Below are positions 53,678 through 61,131 of a DNA stretch of 64,000 nucleotides, in pieces. Made by a program: the position numbers and the translations under genes. Within the stretch, counting starts at the first letter, position 1; each line of letters begins with the position of its first letter. A model generated the notes under the pieces. That model did no database searches. It was not told the origin of the DNA and worked only from the letters and a program-made list of their open reading frames with translations. The stretch is from the NCBI GenBank assembly GCA_031265355.1, contig JAISCT010000047.1:62001-126000 (forward strand), given 5' to 3'. The DNA comes from Oscillospiraceae bacterium (lineage in GTDB: Bacteria; Bacillota; Clostridia; Oscillospirales; UBA929).

Positions 53678-54592
53678 TTATTTCACCATCCCGGCCACTT
53701 CGTCTGCGAAGTTGTCCTGCTTTTTTTCGATCCCCTCGCCCTTTTCATAGCGGACAAAACGGGTCACTTCGATCTCCCCGCCCAACTCTTTTGCCACCTG
53801 GGCCACGTGCTGCCCCACGGTGAGCTTGTTCTCCTTCACATAGGGCTGCGACAGCAGGCAAAACTCCTGATAGTATTTATTGATCCGCCCGGCCACCATC
53901 TTCTCAGCCACCGCCTGGGGCTTGCCCTCGCCCAGAGCCTGCGCCAGGAAGATCTCCTTCTCGCTCTCAAGGACAGCGGGGTCGACCGACGCCGTATCCA
54001 GCCACAGCGGCCGCATGGCAGCCGTCTGCATGGCAATGTCGCGGCCCAGCTCGGCCACCTTGGGGTTGTCTTTCAGGGCGTCGGAGACCTTGAGGTTGAC
54101 AAGCACGCCAATCTTGCCGCCCATATGGATATACGCCAGATTGAGCGGCTGCTCAAACAGGTCGAAACGGCGGATCTGGATGTTCTCGCCTATCGTCATC
54201 ACCTTCTCGCGTAGCGCCTCTTCCACCGTGCTCCCATCGTCGTAGCGGGCGGCCATCAATGCCGGCAGATCGGCCGGCTTCCGGGTTACGACGACACCGG
54301 CCACGCCGGCGACAAACGCTTGGAAGGCCTCGCTGTTTGCGGCAAAGTCCGTCTCGGAGTTGATCTCCACGATCGCGGCCGCGCCGGTGTCGGACACCAC
54401 GGCGCCCACGGCGCCTTCGGCGGCGATGCGACCCGCCTTTTTGGCCACAGCGGCAAGCCCCCGCTCACGCAGATAGGCGACGGCTTTTTCCATATCGCCC
54501 TCGGTCTCGGTCAGGGCTTTTTTACAATCCATCATGCCAACGCCCGTCGTCTCACGCAGCGCCTGCACGTCTTTTGCAGTAAACACAGCCAT
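53678..54592 (-). CDS. tsf: Translation elongation factor Ts
   Basis: 304 residues with TGVGMMDCKKAL and the core motif VEINSETDFAA. It recycles EF-Tu. AAGGAG lies 6 nt before ATG 54592. It is 17 nt after rpsB, the universal rpsB-tsf pair. Confidence 0.98.
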   Translation of the reverse strand: MAVFTAKDVQALRETTGVGMMDCKKALTETEGDMEKAVAYLRERGLAAVAKKAGRIAAEGAVGAVVSDTGAAAIVEINSETDFAANSEAFQAFVAGVAGVVVTRKPADLPALMAARYDDGSTVEEALREKVMTIGENIQIRRFDLFEQPLNLAYIHMGGKIGVLVNLKVSDALKDNPKVAELGRDIAMQTAAMRPLWLDTASVDPAVLESEKEIFLAQALGEGKPQAVAEKMVAGRINKYYQEFCLLSQPYVKENKLTVGQHVAQVAKELGGEIEVTRFVRYEKGEGIEKKQDNFADEVAGMVK

Positions 54593-54609
54593 AGTGTTCT
54601 CCTTTCTCC

Positions 54610-55371
54610 TTACGCCTCCGCCTTCTCCGCCGGCGCGGCGGCCGGCTGCTCGGCCGGTTTCTTTTCCGGCTCGGGGGTTTCGAGCTGCTCGCCCTGGCGG
54701 CCCTCCAGCACGGCGTTGGCCATGGTCTGGGAAATCAGCCGGATGGCGCGGATGGCGTCGTCATTGCCGGGGATGGGGTAGTCGATCTCGTCGGGATCGC
54801 AGTTTGTGTCGACAATAGCGACCACTGGGATACCCAATTTGTGCGCCTCGGCGATCGCATTGCGTTCCTTGCGCGGGTCGATGATGAACAGCGCGCCGGG
54901 CAGACGGCGCATCTCCTTGACGCCTCCGAGGTACTTCTCCAACTTTTCGATCTCGCCGTGCAGCTTGATGACCTCTTTTTTCGGCAACATGTCGAAGGTG
55001 CCGTCTTCCTGCATCTTCTTGATCTGGTTGAGTCGATCGACGCGGCGGCGCATGGTTTTGAAGTTGGTCAGCATGCCGCCCAGCCAACGGGCATTGACAA
55101 AGAACATGCTCACCCGCTCGGCCTCCTCGCGGATGGCCTCCTGCGCCTGCTTCTTGGTGCCGACAAAGAGCAGCGTCTCCCCTCCGGAAGAGAGTTCACG
55201 GACAAAGCGGTAGGCCTCCTCGAGTTTCTTCACCGTCTTTTGCAGGTCGATGATATAGATGCCGTTGCGTTCGGTGAAGATAAACTGGGCCATTTTGGGG
55301 TTCCAGCGCCGGGTCTGGTGCCCAAAGTGGACGCCGGCCTCCAGCAGCTGCTTCATGGATACGACTGCCAT
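54610..55371 (-). CDS. rpsB: Small ribosomal subunit protein uS2
   Basis: 253 residues with [29 protein letters not shown] and [12 protein letters not shown]. The C-terminus has an extra Ala/Glu/Pro-rich tail. ATG 55371 follows GAGGAGG; the longer frame upstream was rejected. Confidence 0.98.
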   Translation of the reverse strand: MAVVSMKQLLEAGVHFGHQTRRWNPKMAQFIFTERNGIYIIDLQKTVKKLEEAYRFVRELSSGGETLLFVGTKKQAQEAIREEAERVSMFFVNARWLGGMLTNFKTMRRRVDRLNQIKKMQEDGTFDMLPKKEVIKLHGEIEKLEKYLGGVKEMRRLPGALFIIDPRKERNAIAEAHKLGIPVVAIVDTNCDPDEIDYPIPGNDDAIRAIRLISQTMANAVLEGRQGEQLETPEPEKKPAEQPAAAPAEKAEA

Positions 55372-55454
55372 GGTATACCTCCTCGATTTGTTGTTTGCGA
55401 ACCGGCCGTTTCGAGCCCGTCCGCCCCGCCACCCGGCGTCATTCCGGGCGCCCA

Positions 55455-55472
55455 CCCCGCGCTCTCGCGGGG
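55455..55472. repeat. Hairpin in the rpsB leader
   Basis: CCCCGCG, CTCT, CGCGGGG: perfect 7-bp stem about 85 nt before the rpsB ATG. It may belong to a leader structure for S2 autoregulation; that is inference. Confidence 0.5.
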
Positions 55473-55551
55473 CACAGGGGCCGCCGGACCTCCGGATGTG
55501 TGGACTGCGCGCCGGACGTTTGATCTGTCTTTTCCGTTCACGCGCCTAAAT

Positions 55552-55581
55552 AGTATACCATAACACGCATCCCCGGCGCAA
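55552..55581 (-). promoter_or_regulatory. rpsB-tsf promoter
   Basis: On the minus strand TATACT (55552-55557) preceded by TGG (extended -10), 18-bp spacer, TTGCGC (55576-55581). Confidence 0.55.
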
Positions 55582-55661
55582 GCCTTTTCGCGGACATTTT
55601 ACAAATTTACGCAGGAGAGTGCGCCGCAAGCGCCGGGCTGCTCTTGCATGACACTGTATCA

Positions 55662-55697
55662 AAAAGCGCCGCTTTTTACTACAAAAACGGCGCTTTT
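55662..55697 (-). terminator. Second hairpin downstream of the GH3 gene
   Basis: Arms AAAAGCGCCG (55662-55671) and CGGCGCTTTT (55688-55697) with T-runs on both sides. It backs up the stronger terminator at 55764-55804. Confidence 0.75.
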
Positions 55698-55763
55698 GTT
55701 TTTATGCACAATCATCCACCCCGATGCCGTCTCTTGGCGGCCCTGTGGAGCGGACATAAAAAC

Positions 55764-55804
55764 GGGGCTGGGAACGGATTGTTTCACAATCCGTTCCCAG
55801 CCCC
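55764..55804 (-). terminator. Intrinsic terminator of the GH3 gene
   Basis: Perfect 19-bp stem (55764-55782 and 55786-55804) with a 3-nt loop, followed on the minus strand by GTTTTTATG. It begins 23 nt after the GH3 stop. Confidence 0.92.
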
Positions 55805-55827
55805 CGGCTGTCCATCCGCGAGGTGTC

Positions 55828-58800
55828 TTACCTCAGCGTGACGGCGTCTTCGAGCGGGGTTCTCTCCGCGCTCCAGAGGAACGCTCTGGCCGCCGCGGCC
55901 TCTCTGTCTACCGCAAAGGTCTGCGGCATCGCAAGGATAACCGCCGTCTGGACCACGGTAACCAGCCGGCCGGCCTCATCGTACTGGGCAATGAGCAATT
56001 GCGCGCCCGACTCGATATCCGATGTTCTGTCGTCATACGTCACGCTGTACTGCTCTGTGGTGGACGTGTTTGTCAGCGGATTTTTTCTCTGTGCAAACAA
56101 CCAGTCCATAATGGCCACGCCCTGCGTGGAACCCGGAATACCGCCGTTTTCAACAAACTCGTTGTTCAGCACCATGACCCAAGACCAGTGTCCATCCGGA
56201 TAATAACCAGGTCCGGGCTTGCCTGCTGCGCCGGGATATTCGTCATTCGGGACCTCTGTGCCGAACACGCCCGGGAAGCTGGTGCGGCGAGCGTCTTTCG
56301 CGTTCAGCGAAAGCAGCCGTTCGTAAGGTGTCAGCGAGTTGGGCTGTGTAACCGTCCTGTCATCGTCCGCGTGTATGTACCAGATGGGAATATGGGTGAT
56401 CGTCGCCAGCCGCGCCTCGGCAATGCTTGCGCCGCTAGCCGGACAAATCGGGATGGCGCCCGCCCACAAATCCGGATAATCCAACAGATAATTGTGGGTC
56501 TCCTGCCCCCCTGCCGAAGCGCCTGATACATAGACGCGGTTGCCGTCAACCAGCCCTCGGGCGACGAGGTCCCTGATAAAGGCAGCCACGCCAGCTCTTG
56601 AATAGGAACTATAGCCTCTCTGCGGAACCAGCACATAGGAGGCCGGCGCGTTCTTGACCCAGCCGACGCCGCCCATGTTGGCAAACAACTGCGCGCCTTC
56701 GTTGTTGACTGTCCCCGACGCCGCCGTTCCATACTGCTCACCCGCGCCGTGGTTAAACACAACCAGCGGGAGCGGCTTTCCGTCTTGGGCCTCTTCAGGC
56801 GTATACATTCTGTAGCGCTGCGCCGTATAGCCCTCCACGGGGTTGTCAACCAGCTTAAAATCGTCATAGAGCAGATGAGTTGTTGTGCGGTAAACAAACT
56901 CCGCATCCGCCGGAATCTCCGCGATGGCGTCCGCTGTTGTCACGGCATATGCCAAGTTGATCCAGTAGTTTCTGCCCCCCTGGTAAATAATCGCCGCAGA
57001 ACCGTCTATTTCCGCATTGGTCGCGTTGTACCCGTATTTCAGTTCCAGGACAATGTACTGCCCGCTGTCGGCGGGTTTGCCCTTCTCTTTGGTCGCGCTC
57101 ACGTACGCCTTTGTGACTGTCCGCGTCCCGTCATATATGACATTGTTGTTGGCCGGGTTCTTTGTCAGCGCGGTTACGTCAAACAGATCTGCACGAACCG
57201 CGGAGGCATCGACCGGGAAGCCGGCATCCACAATCAAATGCGTCACCGCGCTACCCCATTCGAGGACTTCCACTCCAATGTCAAATTTTGGTATAATCTT
57301 TTCGTATACGAACTGTTGAGTCGGGCCGGCCACCGGCGAATTCGGCTTCTCCGCGTTCTCCGCGTTGTCACGGATCGTGACGGTGAACACCGTGCCGTCC
57401 GCCACCGTCCAGCCGGTTCCGTTGCCATACTGCACATTGTCGGTGATGTTGTCTGGGTTGGCGTCGTCGTAGTACTGCAGATCCCGCAGCGTCAGCGACA
57501 GGCTCACGGTCTCGCTCTCGCCGGGCGCCAGGAGTTTCGTCTTCCCATAGGCGCGCAGCTCGTTCTTCGGGCGGCCCTCCTCCTGCCAGGTGTTGGCGCT
57601 CAGGTAGAGCTGCACGACCTCTTTTCCGGCCACGCCGCCCGTGTTTGTCACCTTCACCGTCGCGGTGATCTCTTCGTCCGGGTCGTCCTTGTCAAACACG
57701 AACTTGTTCAGCTTGAGGTCGCTGAAGGCAAATTTCGTGTAGCTGAGGCCATAACCGAACGGGTACGCCACCATCGTGTCGTACTTCTCGGGGAAGGTCT
57801 CGTAGTAGCGGTAGCCGATGTACACGCCCTCGTCGTAATAGGCGGGCCGGGAGTTGAAGGTCGTGCCCGGGTGCTTGTTCATTGCGATCGACGGGCTGTC
57901 GCTGTACGTCTGGGGGAATGTCTGGCCCAGTTTGCCAGAGGGATTCACCGCGCCCTTCAAAATGTCGGCGATGGCGCGCGTACCCTCGGTGCCGGGATTC
58001 CAGATATCGAGAATGGCGTCGGCCTTGGCGCGGAACTCCGTCGTGTTCACCGTGCCGCCCACGTTGATCAGCACGATCAGTTTCTTGCCGGCCGCGTGGA
58101 ATGCGTCCGCGTACGCGTCAAACACAGTCCGCTCCAGCGCCGTGAGGTTGAAGGCCGTCACCGCCAGGTCGGACCCCTCGCCGGAGACGCGCGTCAGCAC
58201 AAAGATACCGACGTCCGCCGTAGCCGCAGCGGCCGCAGCGGCCGCAGCCGCATTGGCGGCGCCGTCCGCGGCGCTGACACGGGTCGCGGCGGTGTTCGCG
58301 GCGAGCTCGGCCGCCTTCGCCTTCACCAGCTCGTCGCTGTACACATACTTGGCGTTGCCGTTTGCCGGCGGGTTGTCCGCAAAGGCCGCCTTGAAGGCCG
58401 CATCGTTGCCGCCGTAGGCGCCCGTATCGATCTTCCAGTCGACGACATCAAACCCGCGGTCCGCCAGCGCGTCCCGCAGCGAGAGCGTATAGGGGGTCGT
58501 GTTGTTGTTGAAACGCACCTGGGCGCTGCCCGTGCCCTGGATGACGACGTCGCCCACCGAGGCGCTGTCGCCGTACCAACGCGGGTCAAAGAACTCGGAC
58601 CAGGCCAGGCGGTTTGTCACAAGCGCCAGTTTGGTCCCCTCGGACAGCGGCAGCAGCGCGTCCTCGTTTTTCAGCATGACAATGGCCTCGTCCGCCGCCT
58701 GTTTGTTGACGAGCGCCGACGCCTTCTGGATCTCCGAGCCGCCAAAAGCGCCCGAACGGTAGCCGATGTCCGCCTGCGTCAGGCCCACGACGGGGGTGCC

Positions 58801-60570
58801 GTCGTTCTTCACGCCGTCGGCGTAGGAACCGTCCGGCTGGAGGACGCCGTAATCGCCCTGGAAGGCCGAGGTCTTCACCATGACCCCCAGAATGTTCCTG
58901 ATGCTGCGGTTCAGCACGCCGACCCGGCGCGCCCGCTCTTCTTCCGTGATGTTTGCGGCGGTGATCCAGGTGCGCACCGTGGCCGCGGTTCGGGAAGACT
59001 GACCCATGTCCATCTGCGCCTCAAGGGACGCGGTGGCGCTGTAGTCGGCGCCCCAGTCGGACATGACAAAACCCTTGAAACCCCAGTCGCCGCGCAGGAC
59101 GTCCGTCAGCAGGAACGGATCCGCCGACACGTTGACGCCGTTGACCGCGTTGTACCCGGCCATGTAGGTCCAGGGCTGGACCTCCGCCGCCATCTCAAAG
59201 CCGCGCAGATAGACCTCTCGGAGGGCGCGTTCGGAGACGTTGGAGCTGCCCCGGCTGCGGTTTGATTCCGCGTCGTTCGCGACGTAGTGCTTCAGCGAAG
59301 TGCCGACGCCACCGCTCTGGATGCCGCTGACATAGGACTGAGTGGCGATGCCGCTGATGTACGGATCTTCGGAATAATATTCGAAGTTGCGGCCCGCCAG
59401 CGGGTTGCGCTGCATGTTGAGGCCCGGGCCGAGGACGATGTCCACCGCATAGTGCCGGGCTTCGTCCGCCGTCACTTCGCCGATCTTCTTCGGGATCTCC
59501 GGGTTCCAGGTGGAGCCCAACCCCGCCGGGGCCATCCACACGGTCGCGTTCTTCCACATGCGCACGCCCGCCGGGCCGTCCGCCAGGACCAGCGAGGGGA
59601 TGTTGAAGCGCGGGAGCGCCGGGGTGCCGCCCGCCGGGCCGCCGCGCATTGGGATGCCGTCGTTGTTGCTCTCCAGCGGATAGTTGAGGCCGTTGAGCAG
59701 CATCGTCGGGTCGCCGCCGACGCCGCCTGTCAGGGAGATTCTCTCATCCAGCGTGAGCTGTGCGATGAAGGCGTCGAGGTCCGTCAGCAGGTTGCCGTCT
59801 TTGTCCGCCTGCAGCCGGACGATGTCACCCACGCGGCAGTAGAACGTGGCTACCGCACTGGGCGCCAGTGTCCCCTTGACTGCCGTGGCTTTGATCAAAA
59901 GCGCGGCGCCGCCGTCTTCCAGAACCGCTTGCGGGACCTGAAGCGGCACGCTGTACGGCTCGCCGCCGTCGCGCAGCTGCGCAGCCGTCACGCTGTCGAG
60001 TTCGGACGCGGCAAAGAGCCCCGTGTCCTCATCGTACGCCACAGCAGCCATCCGGAAATAGATCTCCTGCCCGTCGGGGACAGCCAGCTTGATGCCGCCG
60101 GCCACTTCGGCCGCCGCGTGCAGCCCGCTGGTCCCCAGCGGCGTGCCGTCGAGCTGTGTCCAGGTCGGGGCGTCGAGCGCGAACTGGTAGTCAACGATGT
60201 CGCTGGTCGCTTCTCCTTCGTAGGCGATGAGCCGATAGAGCGTGCCGCCCACCAGGCTGTCGATGTACGCGCGGGGCGCCCCCGTGCTCGGATACACTTT
60301 GATTCTCTCTCCGTTTGTCTTCGAGGGTGCGGTGCCGTCTGTCGTGTAATAGAAAGCGATGGCGTCGTCGCCTTCGTAGTCGGCCAGCAGGCGCATATTG
60401 TTCGCCGCGGTAAGCAACCCGTGGGTTACCCGCAAGAGCCGGTTGGATAACGCTGTCGTGGGGTTGGCGATGGTGTCCGCCGCCAGCGTCGCGGGCATCG
60501 CGGCCAGCAACAGGGCGGCCACAAGGGCCAGCGCGAGCATTTTGGTGGTTAAGGTTCTTCCTCTCCTCAT
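55828..60570 (-). CDS. Secreted glycoside hydrolase family 3 / esterase fusion
   Basis: About 1580 residues. Signal peptide (MLALALVAALLLAAMPATLAA). Residues about 60-250 are accessory sandwich domains, one chitobiase-like (YYTTDGTAPS). GH3 N-domain follows: LVLADGPAGVR, NPLAGRNFEYYSEDP, LKHYVANDAESNRS, and the nucleophile Asp in GFVMSDWGADYS (about 505). The GH3 C-domain has a poly-Ala linker (about 790). A fibronectin III-like domain follows (VTNTGGVAGKEVVQLYLS). A carbohydrate-esterase-like hydrolase domain near the C-terminus has VSGASAGGQETHNYL, HADDD and DGHWSWVM as a Ser-Asp-His triad. The last 80 residues form a small AFLW-type module. It likely removes sugars and acyl groups from plant or mucin glycans outside the cell. 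ATG 60570 has AAGGAG 11 nt upstream. Confidence 0.93.
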   Translation of the reverse strand: MRRGRTLTTKMLALALVAALLLAAMPATLAADTIANPTTALSNRLLRVTHGLLTAANNMRLLADYEGDDAIAFYYTTDGTAPSKTNGERIKVYPSTGAPRAYIDSLVGGTLYRLIAYEGEATSDIVDYQFALDAPTWTQLDGTPLGTSGLHAAAEVAGGIKLAVPDGQEIYFRMAAVAYDEDTGLFAASELDSVTAAQLRDGGEPYSVPLQVPQAVLEDGGAALLIKATAVKGTLAPSAVATFYCRVGDIVRLQADKDGNLLTDLDAFIAQLTLDERISLTGGVGGDPTMLLNGLNYPLESNNDGIPMRGGPAGGTPALPRFNIPSLVLADGPAGVRMWKNATVWMAPAGLGSTWNPEIPKKIGEVTADEARHYAVDIVLGPGLNMQRNPLAGRNFEYYSEDPYISGIATQSYVSGIQSGGVGTSLKHYVANDAESNRSRGSSNVSERALREVYLRGFEMAAEVQPWTYMAGYNAVNGVNVSADPFLLTDVLRGDWGFKGFVMSDWGADYSATASLEAQMDMGQSSRTAATVRTWITAANITEEERARRVGVLNRSIRNILGVMVKTSAFQGDYGVLQPDGSYADGVKNDGTPVVGLTQADIGYRSGAFGGSEIQKASALVNKQAADEAIVMLKNEDALLPLSEGTKLALVTNRLAWSEFFDPRWYGDSASVGDVVIQGTGSAQVRFNNNTTPYTLSLRDALADRGFDVVDWKIDTGAYGGNDAAFKAAFADNPPANGNAKYVYSDELVKAKAAELAANTAATRVSAADGAANAAAAAAAAAATADVGIFVLTRVSGEGSDLAVTAFNLTALERTVFDAYADAFHAAGKKLIVLINVGGTVNTTEFRAKADAILDIWNPGTEGTRAIADILKGAVNPSGKLGQTFPQTYSDSPSIAMNKHPGTTFNSRPAYYDEGVYIGYRYYETFPEKYDTMVAYPFGYGLSYTKFAFSDLKLNKFVFDKDDPDEEITATVKVTNTGGVAGKEVVQLYLSANTWQEEGRPKNELRAYGKTKLLAPGESETVSLSLTLRDLQYYDDANPDNITDNVQYGNGTGWTVADGTVFTVTIRDNAENAEKPNSPVAGPTQQFVYEKIIPKFDIGVEVLEWGSAVTHLIVDAGFPVDASAVRADLFDVTALTKNPANNNVIYDGTRTVTKAYVSATKEKGKPADSGQYIVLELKYGYNATNAEIDGSAAIIYQGGRNYWINLAYAVTTADAIAEIPADAEFVYRTTTHLLYDDFKLVDNPVEGYTAQRYRMYTPEEAQDGKPLPLVVFNHGAGEQYGTAASGTVNNEGAQLFANMGGVGWVKNAPASYVLVPQRGYSSYSRAGVAAFIRDLVARGLVDGNRVYVSGASAGGQETHNYLLDYPDLWAGAIPICPASGASIAEARLATITHIPIWYIHADDDRTVTQPNSLTPYERLLSLNAKDARRTSFPGVFGTEVPNDEYPGAAGKPGPGYYPDGHWSWVMVLNNEFVENGGIPGSTQGVAIMDWLFAQRKNPLTNTSTTEQYSVTYDDRTSDIESGAQLLIAQYDEAGRLVTVVQTAVILAMPQTFAVDREAAAARAFLWSAERTPLEDAVTLR

Positions 60571-60844
60571 GTCCCAAGTCACTCCTTACATACATATCTA
60601 TTGTGTTTTGGTACTTCGCTTGTGGGCGGCGTCGGCCCCCGCGGGCGGGACTGCTTGCACAGACAAACCCACCGGCGGCCGCTTCGTCTGCACAACAAAA
60701 CGGTCGCTTTTTCCTAAGGTAAAACACCAAACGGATACTTTTATATCCTCAATACCCACAAATACGCTTATTTTACACACAGATCACAAGTCTCGGGTAA
60801 ACCCCTCCGCCCTCGTATAACAGAAAGATAACTTCCAATGCACG

Positions 60845-60878
60845 ACAGTTTCAAAAAGGTATACCTTTTTGAAACTGT
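60845..60878. promoter_or_regulatory. 34-bp perfect palindrome downstream of the GH3 promoter
   Basis: ACAGTTTCAAAAAGGTA directly followed by its exact complement. Relative to the predicted transcription start near 60893 on the minus strand, it spans about +16 to +49, a classical operator position. Its left 24 bp recur at 60991-61014. Confidence 0.85.
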
Positions 60879-60899
60879 ATCACAGACGCTGATGTTATC

Positions 60900-60928
60900 A
60901 TTGTATTGCATGTAATTCGTAAAGTCAA
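60900..60928 (-). promoter_or_regulatory. Sigma-A promoter of the GH3 gene
   Basis: On the minus strand TTGACT (60923-60928), 17-bp spacer, TACAAT (60900-60905). Leader about 320 nt before the GH3 start; I saw no gene in that leader. Confidence 0.8.
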
Positions 60929-60990
60929 GGGCTTGGCATAATATTTTTTGTGTATTTCGACCGAATCGGACGGGTCAAATCCTCAAAAAC

Positions 60991-61014
60991 GACAGTTTCA
61001 AAAAGGTATACCTT
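60991..61014. repeat. Second, partial operator copy upstream of the GH3 promoter
   Basis: Identical over 24 bp to 60844-60867 (GACAGTTTCAAAAAGGTATA and CCTT), 147 bp away and about 60 bp upstream of the -35. It includes the symmetric core AAAGGTATACCTT. Confidence 0.85.
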
Positions 61015-61020
61015 ATCAAA

Positions 61021-61069
61021 AACAACAAAAAACACCGTTTTTGCAATAAAAGCGGTGTTTTTTGTTGTT
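61021..61069 (-). terminator. Intrinsic terminator of the metallophosphoesterase gene
   Basis: Perfect 17-bp arms (61021-61037 and 61053-61069) around a 15-nt loop, rich in A/T runs at the outer ends, about 60 nt after the stop. Confidence 0.88.
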
Positions 61070-61131
61070 GTGTGCGGCATGAGCGCAATCTAACGGATCA
61101 AAGTCCCGGGCGCGGCCGGAAGCGGCAGGCG

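Noticed and set aside
58200-58260. GCC/GGC-rich near-repeat like a microsatellite
   Set aside because: It encodes an alanine-rich linker in the GH3 protein and is explained by codon use.
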